Assembly (NCBI RefSeq): GCF_051465645.1
Contig: NZ_CP195790.1
Span: forward strand, 1,860,001-1,924,000
DNA length: 64,000 nucleotides
Direction of reading: 5' to 3'
From: Planctomicrobium sp051465645
GTDB taxonomy: Bacteria > Planctomycetota > Planctomycetia > Planctomycetales > Planctomycetaceae
Position 1 is the first letter of the stretch. Every line of letters begins with the position of its first letter. The notes beneath the pieces were generated by a model. That model saw only the letters and a program-made list of their open reading frames with translations. It was not told the origin of the DNA and made no database searches. Made by a program: the position numbers and the translations under genes. Shown one piece after another: positions 8,730 through 18,800 of this stretch.

Positions 8730-9677
8730 ATGCCACCCGGCCACCGCCAAGCCTTCCATGAACATGTGCAGGCCATTATCGACGAAACCGGACAGGAAGA
8801 CCCCTTCGAGGCCGTTCGAGTGAAGGCGCGTCGTGTCATCACGGACTACGTCACGATTTTCGGTGAGCAACCTCCGTTTAATCTCAAGGCCGTTGCGAGT
8901 GTACGTGGTCTGCACTGGTCGGACGACGACCCGCGTTTCAGTCCAGATTCCGAAATCGCTCCAGAGGCCGACGGGCGAGTCGTCCTTCGAGTCAACAAGT
9001 CGCGGCCGGAGTCTCGCCAACGATTCAGCATCGGTCACGAGATCGGACACACCCTGTTTCCGGAATACCAACTGGCCGTCCGTTGTCGAAAGGGCGTTGA
9101 TCGCAATTGGGCGTCATCCGAAGACCTGCTCGAAACGCTGTGCGACGTCGCGGCATCAGAGCTGATGTTTCCCGATCCGTGGTTTCGGAATCGGATCGAT
9201 TCTCTTGAACTGTCGGCGGCGAAAATCGCTGAGCTTGCCAGCGACTACCTTGCTTCTCGTGATGCCACGGTTCGCCGTTTAGTCGAGTTGCACCCAGAAC
9301 CGATGGCGGCGGTGTTCTTCAGTTGGAAGCTGAAGCCCACCGAACAACGACTCGCGAGTCGCAATCGACGTCAGAAGCCTTTGTTCGGCGAGCCATTGCC
9401 GATGCCGTCGCCGATGCTGAGGGTGGACTATGCGATCTTGAACGCCGCGTTCGAGAGAGTCGGAACGTCGCACATCCCTAAGGACAAGTCGGTGCCCAGC
9501 GAAGGGCCGATCCATGCCGCTTCCGTTACTCATACCGTCCAGGACGGGGAATGCCGTCTCGACCTCGGCACGCTTCACGGACGGTTCGGCATTCATGCGT
9601 TGCCTGTGTTCACTTCCGAGGCAACAACCGGTCCTGACAGCGCATCAAACGTCGTTGCGATTCTTCGTCCGCTGTGA
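8730..9677 (+). CDS. ImmA/IrrE-family metallopeptidase
   Basis: This is a 315-residue protein. The zinc motif HEIGH lies at residues 103-107 within FSIGHEIGHTLFP. The distal element LCDVAASELMFP (about residues 133-145) is where the family supplies further active-site residues. The C-terminal ~150 residues extend beyond the minimal peptidase and have no clear domain. In the family, ImmA/IrrE peptidases cleave the partner XRE repressor. The start ATG 8730 follows the XRE stop by 4 bases, indicating one transcript. The AddB-like gene begins 101 bases downstream in the same direction, so it may be the regulated target. Confidence 0.87.
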   Translation: MPPGHRQAFHEHVQAIIDETGQEDPFEAVRVKARRVITDYVTIFGEQPPFNLKAVASVRGLHWSDDDPRFSPDSEIAPEADGRVVLRVNKSRPESRQRFSIGHEIGHTLFPEYQLAVRCRKGVDRNWASSEDLLETLCDVAASELMFPDPWFRNRIDSLELSAAKIAELASDYLASRDATVRRLVELHPEPMAAVFFSWKLKPTEQRLASRNRRQKPLFGEPLPMPSPMLRVDYAILNAAFERVGTSHIPKDKSVPSEGPIHAASVTHTVQDGECRLDLGTLHGRFGIHALPVFTSEATTGPDSASNVVAILRPL

Positions 9678-9778
9678 TACCCGTTTATGTCAATGTTCGA
9701 TTCCACGAAAATCTGTGAGCCTTTTGACGTGATCAGCACCTGTCACACCAAACGAGAGACAATTACCCCGAAAGCCAA

Positions 9779-12466
9779 ATGATGATTCAGCCAACCCGCC
9801 TTCTCATTCGGCTCACGCCCGGACCCCTTCGGCCAAAGCTCGGAGTCTCGACGCTCAACGAATTGCGTGGCGGACCGGAGACGTTGTTACGATGGCTGGA
9901 AACGCAATTGGGACTGCCGACATTCGAAGCACATCGCGCGAGCCATGTGACGGAATATGCAACGGTATTGGAAAAGATTACTGATTCGGTGATCTCACAA
10001 AGTTTACAAACCGATCGCTGGGCGACCGCATCAGAGTTGTTGTCTCGACGTGACGAATTGCTACTGAGCGGATGGGATCAGAAGCACTGCGACACATTGC
10101 CCGAGGTAGTACGAGACCTTGCGGTAGCGGCGGATGAGCACCGGTTTGTTTTCCCAAGTGTTTCGGACCGATTGCAATCGGTACTGAATGCGTTGGATGA
10201 CGGTCAAAGTCTGCCCCAGCATATTTGTATATTGGCCGATTCTGCCGATCGATGGCCTGTGCGGTGGCAACGTGTCTTGTCACGTCTGACGATCCAGCCC
10301 ATCGACGAACCCGCACTGCATGGTTCTGAAGGTAGATCGCTGCATCAGGCTCAGTCGATTGTTCGCGGCGGAGCGATTGAGACGATCCAGTTAGATGATA
10401 GCCTTCGCTACGTTCACACCTTGAGCCAGTCAGCGGCGATTGAATTCATAGCTGCGACGTTATTAGAGAACAAGGCCGAGCTGAATCGCACCGTCATCGT
10501 TTGCGAAGACGACTGTCTCGCCATGCAGTTAGACGGATGTTTGGCCCGCTATGGATTGCCGACAATGGGCGCATCCGTCAGCTCACCGGCTCATCCGGTC
10601 CTTCAAGTATTGCCCCTATGTTTGACGCTTTGCTGGGAACCCGTAGATCCGCAATCGCTGCTTGATTTTTTGACGCTACCCATCTGCCCGATACCGCGTC
10701 AAGCGGCAGTTGCATTGGCAGAGGCATTGACTAATGAGCCGGGCCTTGGAAGCGGGGCATGGGAGAAAACTTTCCATTCACTTTGTAGTGAAGAAAACGA
10801 CCCCGAAGGTAGGCTCCGCGAACGACTGGATGCTTGGTTATTTTGCAATCGCGTGAAACGCGACGCTATGATTTCTTCGCGTTTGGTTCGCGATCGCTGT
10901 GCTTTGGTGGCCAAATGGGCCAGCGGTCGAGCCATATTGATGGCCAAAGAAGACGAAACGCAGGAGTTACTCATCCATGCGTTGCATGTCGCGGCGGGCC
11001 AGGCATCGTTGTTGAGTGAACTGGCGGAAAGCCAGGGGAATGAATTATCGCAACCTCAGTTATCGCGGTTGCTCGAAGAAGCACTATCGGCAGGAGTAGA
11101 GTCGGTCGGTAGCATTCAGGCCGATGGAGGCCCCATTCACGCCCGTTCGCTTGCCGAGATTACGGACTCTTGCCATCGAGTGATCTGGCTTGGTCTTGGT
11201 ACAGGTGACGCGAGGGCATGTCGTTGGTCAGCAGACCAGTTGGAGTCCTTGAGAGAGTCGGATATCCAGATTGATGATGGCACGCACGCATTGACTTCAC
11301 TGCGTACAGCCGAAGCTCGTGGATTGTGTTTTGTGGAAGACGCATTGCTTGCGGTTCTGCTTCCTCAGGACGTTGAGAAACGCTGGCACCCAATATGGCT
11401 GGCCATTCGGACTGCGTTTTCGGAAACTGCTCGCGATAACCCGCCAGTGCTGGAAAATCTGATCCAAGCGGGTGACGTTTCATCGCTCTCGCCATTTACG
11501 TTTGGGATTGAATCCAAATCTGTGCAGGCTCCGCAGGGCCTTCGCCCGGTTTGGGATTTACCGGTCGATCTGTTGAAGGATCGAGAAACAGTTTCAGCGA
11601 CCGAGCTTCAAGATCGGTTGGCGTGTCCGTTGAAATGGGTGTTCAACTATCAGGCGAAGCTTCGCTCCAGTTCAATCGCTCAATTGCCCAATGACTTTCA
11701 GCTCAAAGGGAGCTTCTGTCACAAGGTGCTCGAACACGTCTTTGGCAACGGTGATGAACTGTCTTCGGTGGAAGATGCCGTCGCGCGTGTCGAGCGAGTG
11801 TTTGATGAACGTTTGCCGCTTGACGCGGCTCCTTTTGCGCAGCCGGACAAATATCTCGATCGGCAAAGACTTCGGAAGGAATTGTCTCATGCGACACGGG
11901 TACTGGTCAGTACGCTAAAAAGTGGCGGCTATCGCATCAAAGGATTGGAGGTTGAAGTCCGTGGAGAAGCTTTTGACAAGCCATTCGTTGGCTCGATTGA
12001 TTGTCTCGCCGAACGCGATGGTGGCGAGGAGGCCATTATCGATTTCAAGTACGGCGGCAAGAAGTACGAAAAGTGGATCGCGGACGGAAAAGCCGTTCAG
12101 CTTGCAACGTATGCGTACAGCCGATCGAAAGAAGCGGGACGATTCCCAGCGGTTGCTTACTTGGTGTTGGCTGACGGATTGTTCTACACACCGTCTGGCG
12201 GCCCCGTTCAAGGCGATGACAACCGAACGGTAGTGGAAGGGCCGAGTATCCAAGCGGTTTGGAGTGAGTTTGAGACAGCGATCTCAGGTGCGGAGTCATG
12301 GCTGACCGAAGATGGATGCGTCCCGGCGAGACCACTTCAAACACTTGAAGACTGGCCGGTAGGAACGCGAATTGTGCTTGAAACGAACTTGAAGTCGACC
12401 GATTGCCAATCGGTTTGCAAGTATTGCGAGTACCAACATTTATGCGGCTTACGACAACTCCTATGA
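9779..12466 (+). CDS. AddB-like PD-(D/E)XK nuclease with Fe-S cysteines
   Basis: This is an 895-residue protein. The N-terminal two thirds are a degenerate helicase-like scaffold with no clear Walker A. The C-terminal third is a RecB-type nuclease: GSIDCLAERD, then AIIDFKYGGKK (~750-762), then QLATYAY. A cysteine near residue 617 (RLACPLKW) and a CKYCEYQHLC cluster close to the C-terminus match the AddB iron-sulfur pattern. AddB partners AddA to resect double-strand ends or degrade foreign linear DNA. Its stop overlaps the AddA-like start as ATGA at 12463-12466. Two Met codons open the gene (9779 and 9782). It is probably a mobile paralogue, not the housekeeping enzyme, judging by its location. 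Confidence 0.85.
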   Translation: MMIQPTRLLIRLTPGPLRPKLGVSTLNELRGGPETLLRWLETQLGLPTFEAHRASHVTEYATVLEKITDSVISQSLQTDRWATASELLSRRDELLLSGWDQKHCDTLPEVVRDLAVAADEHRFVFPSVSDRLQSVLNALDDGQSLPQHICILADSADRWPVRWQRVLSRLTIQPIDEPALHGSEGRSLHQAQSIVRGGAIETIQLDDSLRYVHTLSQSAAIEFIAATLLENKAELNRTVIVCEDDCLAMQLDGCLARYGLPTMGASVSSPAHPVLQVLPLCLTLCWEPVDPQSLLDFLTLPICPIPRQAAVALAEALTNEPGLGSGAWEKTFHSLCSEENDPEGRLRERLDAWLFCNRVKRDAMISSRLVRDRCALVAKWASGRAILMAKEDETQELLIHALHVAAGQASLLSELAESQGNELSQPQLSRLLEEALSAGVESVGSIQADGGPIHARSLAEITDSCHRVIWLGLGTGDARACRWSADQLESLRESDIQIDDGTHALTSLRTAEARGLCFVEDALLAVLLPQDVEKRWHPIWLAIRTAFSETARDNPPVLENLIQAGDVSSLSPFTFGIESKSVQAPQGLRPVWDLPVDLLKDRETVSATELQDRLACPLKWVFNYQAKLRSSSIAQLPNDFQLKGSFCHKVLEHVFGNGDELSSVEDAVARVERVFDERLPLDAAPFAQPDKYLDRQRLRKELSHATRVLVSTLKSGGYRIKGLEVEVRGEAFDKPFVGSIDCLAERDGGEEAIIDFKYGGKKYEKWIADGKAVQLATYAYSRSKEAGRFPAVAYLVLADGLFYTPSGGPVQGDDNRTVVEGPSIQAVWSEFETAISGAESWLTEDGCVPARPLQTLEDWPVGTRIVLETNLKSTDCQSVCKYCEYQHLCGLRQLL

Positions 12467-15400
12467 CAAACATCCTCGAAGTCGTTCGCGCTGGCGCGGG
12501 CTCCGGCAAAACATATGACCTTTGCACTACCGTAGCGGCGGCTGTTGCTGATGGTCTTGATCCTGCACGTATTCTCGCAACGACGTTCACCAAGAAGGCT
12601 GCTGCCGAGCTGAAGGGACGCGTTCAGGCGAAGTTGCTCGAAGGCAATGGCCATGCTCATGCCGATCGTCTTGAGCTGGCCGCGATCGGGACGGTTCATA
12701 GCGTCGCGCATCATTTGATTCGCCGATACTCCATCGAGATGGGATTATCGCCTCGGTTGGAAGTGTTTGAGGAAGGCGGCAATCAAGTGCTGAGTGATTT
12801 GCTTGGCGGGATTCCGTTGGAGCGGTGGGAAGCACTTTCATCATCGGCGAACAGGCTGGGCGTCACCGATTTGTCCGCAAGGATTCTTGGCCTATTAGGT
12901 GCAAAACGAGGCAATCGAATTTTAGACGCTGTGTTCAAAGCTCAGATGGCAGGAAGTGCGAATCGTGTTTGCGAACTCTTAGCCCCAGACGGCCCGTCAG
13001 CAGATGAGACGCCAATCAACATGCTATTTGATCTGGCGGATAGGGCACTTGCCGACATCGAAGCAATCACGACCGACACACAAAAGAACACGGCCGAAGC
13101 AAAGCAAAAGCTGCGATCTCTGCGATCCGGCAAAGGATCACTTTGGGGAACGTATCTTGATGCCGGCAAGATCGCTGCAGGTAAGTCGTCGGGTGCCGAT
13201 GCTTGCTTGGATGAGTTGCGTCTACACGCGGCTGAAGTTCGTCGGAATCCAAAGCTTCATGCCGACATGAAAGAGTTTTCCCGCTTACTCACAGAAGAGA
13301 CCATCGCACTGGATTCTCAGTTCGTTGCTTATAAGGCCGAACGAGGACTGGTCGACTTCACTGATCTGGAGACGTTGCTACTTGAACTGCTGAACAATCA
13401 GAAGCTTGCTGCTCGACTCTCGAAGGATTACGACCTCGTTTTGGTGGACGAGTTCCAGGACACCAATCCGCTTCAACTTGCGATTTTCCAAGGCTTGCGA
13501 GCGTTGGTCACTCGGAATCGATGGGTCGGTGATTCGCGGCAAGCCATCTACGGTTTCCGAGACACTGACCCGCGACTGGTCAGTGAGGTTTGGGATCGTG
13601 TTCCTGAAAAGGATCGCTCGACACTGCCGAACAATCATCGGAGCCAAAAGGGTTTGGTGCAGTTGGTTGGTAAGCTCTTTTCGCCACACTTTGATGAAGA
13701 CCCAACACAGATCCCGCAAAAGCCATCTATGCCTCAAGGCGTTGAACGCTGGCTATTTGATTCAAAAAATAATCCTGATGAAGCCTGTGCGTTGGGTTGT
13801 GGGATCGCTCAGTTGCATGCCGAGGGCGTTCGTTTCGGCGACATTGCCGTCCTAGAACGTGGCAACGCTCAATTGAAGTCTCTGGCCAACGCCTTTGATG
13901 ATCTTGGTATTCCATATCTGATCGAAAGCCCCGGCTTATTCTCGACTCGTGAGGGAGAATTGCTGCTTGCGGGAATGCGTTTGGTGGCCAATCGAAATGA
14001 TTCCCTTGCCGCAGCCACTGTTCTGCATTTATTGAGCGATCCTTCAGACGCAACGCCGTCTTGGATCGTCGATCGATTAAAGTGCCTTGCAGAGGCTCCC
14101 TTGGATGAAGCGACGGGCAGCCCAATGTTCGAGCTTCCGTGGGAGGCCGATCCGACGCTTACACCGCTTGAGGCAATTGACAAACACAGCCTGTCGCCAT
14201 CGCTGGTGGTTCAGCAAGTGATCGAAGCACTTGCGTTACCCAAGCACGTTCACGCGTGGGGAAATTCCGCCCGACGCTGCTCGAACCTTGATTCAGTAAC
14301 ACGTCACGCTCGCGACTACGAGGCATTGGCATTCAGTGGCGATGGCAGTGCAACACTGAGCGGATTGATTCTACATTTTGAACAACTGGCTGCTGATGAA
14401 GCGGATCTGCGTTTCACGTCTCAAGGCCACGATGCGGTCACACTGATGACCTATCACGGAGCAAAAGGGCTTGAATGGCCTGTCGTCGTACTGAGCGGCT
14501 TGGATTCGGAACGTGATCCAGATATGTGGAAGCCCGTAGTGCGTAGTGCAACGTTTGCGGACGACCCACTACTGAATCGCGAATTGCGGTCTTGGATTTG
14601 GCCGTACGGTGAATCGGCTGGACCCTACGGCGGACGTAAAGCAGACAAGATACTTGAGAGTGCAGCCCTTGCTACACCTGAGGGAGTCGATCAGGGAGTT
14701 CGCGAAAGTGATGAAACCCTCCGTTTGCTCTACGTCGGATGCACCCGCGCAAAACAAAAGCTTGTCTTCGCTCACCGCCACGGAAAATGCAAATGGCTTG
14801 GGAAGCTGTCCTGTGCCAATGATCTGCTTAATCCCTCATTAGGTGAAGGCGAGCATGCCATCGAGGGTATCGACACGACCCTCGTGATTCGTCATCTCTC
14901 GCATGATGCCTTGGATGACTCCCGCATCGAAACCCACGATCACCAGATTTGGTTCGCGGATAGGGCAAACAGTGACGGTGCGTCACCGATTTTCCGTTTT
15001 CATCCACCCAGCTCGGCTGAGCGTCCGGGCGAGCATTTCACGTTTGAATGCACAACGCTTCCCGGTGAATCGTTCTTTCCCGGGAAAGTCGATGAAACCG
15101 AGTTTGCAATGATTGGGGGTGCCGTTCACGGCTACTTGGCGGCTCTTCCGTCGCTTGCGACTGCGGATGAATCAAGAAAGACCGCCGTTGCGGAACGATG
15201 CCTCTCCGCATTTTCGGTAACGGGCATTATCCCCGCATCCGTTCTGGTCGCTTCTGGCGACCGCTTTGTCGATTGGGTCGAAGCAACATACCCAGGTGCG
15301 ACATGGCATGCAGAAGTCGCAGTCAGCGGGCCAAGAGACGGAGGCGGTCAGTGGGACGGTGCCATCGACCTGATTCTTAAATTAGCGACCGGACAACTCG

Positions 15401-15576
15401 TCGTCGTTGACCATAAAAGCTCGCCCATCCGGCGGGACAGTTGTGAAACAAAAGCTGCCGAATACGTCGGTCAACTGCTGGCGTATGAGGAGATGCTAAA
15501 AGGGGCAGGTGCTACCGTTGTTGGAAAGTGGATTCACTTTCCACTCGCAGGCGTCGTGGTTTCCTGTAACGACTAA
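12463..15576 (+). CDS. AddA-like UvrD helicase-nuclease
   Basis: This is a 1037-residue superfamily 1A helicase. Walker A GAGSGKT is at residues 10-16, motif Ia is LATTFTKKAAAELKGRV, and Walker B is LVLVDEFQDTNPLQ (~325-338). Motif V is TYHGAKGLEWPVVVLS and motif VI is LLYVGCTRAKQKLVF. A C-terminal RecB-type nuclease has GAIDLIL, VVVDHKSSP (~979-987) and QLLAYEEML. Both subunits of this pair therefore carry nuclease domains, as in AddAB. I chose ATG 12463 over an upstream ATG because it overlaps the AddB-like stop (ATGA) and begins at the conserved N-terminus. The expected role is end resection or degradation of linear foreign DNA. Confidence 0.9.
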   Translation: MTNILEVVRAGAGSGKTYDLCTTVAAAVADGLDPARILATTFTKKAAAELKGRVQAKLLEGNGHAHADRLELAAIGTVHSVAHHLIRRYSIEMGLSPRLEVFEEGGNQVLSDLLGGIPLERWEALSSSANRLGVTDLSARILGLLGAKRGNRILDAVFKAQMAGSANRVCELLAPDGPSADETPINMLFDLADRALADIEAITTDTQKNTAEAKQKLRSLRSGKGSLWGTYLDAGKIAAGKSSGADACLDELRLHAAEVRRNPKLHADMKEFSRLLTEETIALDSQFVAYKAERGLVDFTDLETLLLELLNNQKLAARLSKDYDLVLVDEFQDTNPLQLAIFQGLRALVTRNRWVGDSRQAIYGFRDTDPRLVSEVWDRVPEKDRSTLPNNHRSQKGLVQLVGKLFSPHFDEDPTQIPQKPSMPQGVERWLFDSKNNPDEACALGCGIAQLHAEGVRFGDIAVLERGNAQLKSLANAFDDLGIPYLIESPGLFSTREGELLLAGMRLVANRNDSLAAATVLHLLSDPSDATPSWIVDRLKCLAEAPLDEATGSPMFELPWEADPTLTPLEAIDKHSLSPSLVVQQVIEALALPKHVHAWGNSARRCSNLDSVTRHARDYEALAFSGDGSATLSGLILHFEQLAADEADLRFTSQGHDAVTLMTYHGAKGLEWPVVVLSGLDSERDPDMWKPVVRSATFADDPLLNRELRSWIWPYGESAGPYGGRKADKILESAALATPEGVDQGVRESDETLRLLYVGCTRAKQKLVFAHRHGKCKWLGKLSCANDLLNPSLGEGEHAIEGIDTTLVIRHLSHDALDDSRIETHDHQIWFADRANSDGASPIFRFHPPSSAERPGEHFTFECTTLPGESFFPGKVDETEFAMIGGAVHGYLAALPSLATADESRKTAVAERCLSAFSVTGIIPASVLVASGDRFVDWVEATYPGATWHAEVAVSGPRDGGGQWDGAIDLILKLATGQLVVVDHKSSPIRRDSCETKAAEYVGQLLAYEEMLKGAGATVVGKWIHFPLAGVVVSCND

Positions 15577-15703
15577 AGTCTCCTATGACTGAGTGCCTGT
15601 GTCGCAGACCAGAGGATCGTAAATAATGTATCGAGACTGATTGTTTATCGTTTTGTGATAGACTTATTAAGCTGCGAGGCCATTTACCGTCGCCGTCGGA
15701 GTG

Positions 15704-15745
15704 TTTCGTCGCGGGGGTTCGCTAGAACTCGCCCCCCCGACGAAA
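15704..15745. repeat. Long imperfect hairpin in the 15577-15893 gap
   Basis: TTTCGTCGCGGGGG (from 15704) pairs with CCCCCCCGACGAAA (ending 15745) with one mismatch, and inner GTTC/GAAC arms close the loop. It lies in the 317-base gap between the convergent AddA-like and methylase-helicase genes. It could act as a bidirectional terminator or be an element end. There is no T-run. The rest of the gap holds only a repeated GGCCATTTAC on either side of the hairpin. Confidence 0.45.
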
Positions 15746-15893
15746 TGCGACAAAGGCAGAGGTAGATTCAGGCCATTTACTTGAACCTGAGGTGGCTTTT
15801 TGAGCGGGGTTCTTTGAAAAAACAGGACCGCAGGTCTCGATTGGTCCTGTCCCTGACCATACGGGCAGGGACAGGTGATCCACCCGTCTGGCC

Positions 15894-18800
15894 TCACGCC
15901 GGGCTTTGCCCGTCATTTTTCCATGCACGCTCACGCAGGATACGTTCAGAGAATGGTCCCGGAGGCGTGCCGGGTGAATTCGGTGGATCGGCTTCGTGCA
16001 ATGCTGCCTGTTCCAGGCGTTTGCGAATCCTTGCCGTCACTGGCTCCTCTGCGGCGATGCGTTTGGGTTCCGTGCGACCCGTTTGGGTATCGACGCTATG
16101 GGCAGCCGTAAGTTCCTTGATTTGGCAGGCCAGTTCGCTTGATGATGGGCCTTTGGTTGCATCATTCGGATTGTCTCGTTTGGACAATGCGGCCTTTAGC
16201 TTGTCTCGCAGTCTGGTCAGGTCATTTAGATACTCGTCGTGGGAGAACGTCTCCCCGAGTTTGCCCTGGTAGTCGGACAATTGGGACGTATAGATCGCGA
16301 CATCGTCAGACAAGCGTGCGGCTTCTGTGTTGTACGATGATGACAGTCGTTCAAGGGCGTTGAGCACGGCGCGCGGTCCCTGATGCTCTTTGGACAAACC
16401 TGATATGCGTGTCATTGCCCCTTCAAGATAAACATCCGGCGGGGTGAGCGGATGGATTATGAGGCCATACTGCAATCCCTTGAACTTTCCAATGGGAACG
16501 CGTGTGGATTCGCGTGTGTGGTTTGGCAGGGATTCGAGCTTGCTTCCAAGCACGGCCGAGACATCTTCTTTTGACCATGCGGTGCTGCCGATGGTGATGC
16601 GTGTGCCTGCATGTGCCTCAATCGTCTCAGCGTCGGCATCCATCTTTGCGACCCGCTCATTCATTGCGGTTATCTTTTCCGGGAGGTCACGAACGGCGAG
16701 GCGTGCCACATATTGTTCGTCGAGATGGTTCTTCTTCAGCAGGCCAAGGCGTTTGAGTTCAGCGTCGGCTTCAGCAAGGGTAAGCACAGCCGGATTGCCC
16801 GATGCGATGGCTTTGACTTCCGCATAGGACAATTCCTGGCTGCCAATGTCTTCGGCGCTTCGCGACACGTTATCGCCGGTGATGACCTGACCGATGAAGC
16901 GGGCCTTGGTCTCCAGTGCCTGCCACATATAAGCATCGAACGAGCCTTCCGTGACATAGCGGTAAATGGCAACCTCTTTATTCAGGTTGCCCTGGCGCAG
17001 GATGCGGCCATCACGCTGTTCGACCTCGGCAGGTTTCCATGGGGCGTCCAGGTGATGCAAGGCGACCAATCGTTTTTGGACGTTGGTGCCGGTGCCCATT
17101 TTCTGAGTTGAGCCGATGAGGACGCGAACCGTACCGTTGCGGACCTTTTCAAAGAGGGCCTGTTTCTTGGCGTCGCTTTCGGCCTCGCCGATTGAGGCAA
17201 TTTCACTGGAGGGAATGCCTCTTTCGGCCAGCTTTTTCAGCACCTGCGAATATGGCGAGTAACCCCAGTCGTTTGGATTGACGCCAAAATCAGAAAAGAT
17301 GAGTTGGGTGCCGCGTGTGTCTTTGGTGCGCTCCCAGACTGCGACCACATTATCGACAAGTTTGTTGATCTTGGATTCAGGGAAATCGGGAGCGTCGGCT
17401 GCAAGCATGCGGGCGTCTGTCGCCAGTTTCCTGCCATCGGTGGTGATGGCCAGGGCGTTGTCGATGCGCGGATCAATCTTTTGCGACCGGAGGCGTTCAT
17501 AACGCTCGACCAGTTCCTGCTGGAGGCTGAACTGCTCGTCGGACATGGGGGATGCCACAATGTGCGGCTTGCCACCTTCGAGTTTCGGACATGGTAGGTT
17601 CAGCATCGTGGCGGTCTGGACGTCGGCAAAGGCACGAAACATTTGCTGGAGTTCCGGCAGGTTTGTGAATTTCGCAAACCGCGAACGCTGGCGAAGCCCT
17701 GAGCCGTCAGGGGCGATCTCCATCGTGTCGACTACTTCGCCGAAGGTGGCTGCCCAAGCATCAAAATGCTCTATGCCACGGCTGCGCAGTCCTTCCGGAT
17801 CGAGGAAACGTTGCATCGTGTACATCTCGACCATGGTGTTGGAGATAGGAGTTCCCGTCGCAAACGTCACACCATGGCCGCGATGCTGCTTACCGAGATA
17901 GCGTGCTTTCATATAAACATCAAATGCTCGCTCAGAACCGCCGGTCTGGATACCTGCGACACGGTCCATCTTGGTTGCGGTCTCAAGGTTCTTAAAATAA
18001 TGCGCTTCGTCGATGAACACATGGTCGACGCCGAGTTCGTCAAAAACGAGCCCGTCGTCTTTCTTATCGCTTGCCAGGAGGTTTGTGAGTTTTTCCTCAC
18101 GGGCAGCTTTTTGCTTTTCGATGGATTTGATGACATTGCGATTTGATCCACGCTCGGCTGCATGCTCGATCAATAGCTGGTCGTACTCAGCAATCTGTTC
18201 GCGCAGGAATTGCTCCTGGTATTCCTTCGACATGCCGATTCGCTCAAAGCTGCTATGGGTGACGATGATCCCGTCCCATTGGCCGCTGGCGATTTTCGCG
18301 GTCAGGAACTTGCGGCGATCGCGTGACAAATCTTCTTTGCTTGCCACGAGCAGCTTCGCATTGGGGTAGAGCTGCATGAACTCACGGGCGAACTGTTCCA
18401 GCAGGTGATTGGGCACCACATACATCGGTTTATGTACAAGCCCGGCCTGTTTCATTTTCATACCGGTGGCTGCCATGGTGAACGTCTTGCCTGCACCGAC
18501 GACATGCGCGAGCAAAGTGTTTCCCGAACTCATGCCCCGCCAGACGGCGTCCTTCTGATGAGGACGAAGCGATAGCGCATCGTTCATGCCGGGGAAGTCG
18601 AGATGCGAGCCATCGAACAGGCGTGGGCGCAAATTGTTGTACGTGTCGTTGTAAATGCGAACCAACCGCTCCGTCCTGTCAGGATCGACGAATACGAACG
18701 CGCGAAAACGTTCCTTGATCTTCTTCTGTTTTTCGCGTGCCGCCATGGTGGCTTCCTGGTTGACCACTCGTTCCTGCCGGTCACCATGGTCGATTGTGTC

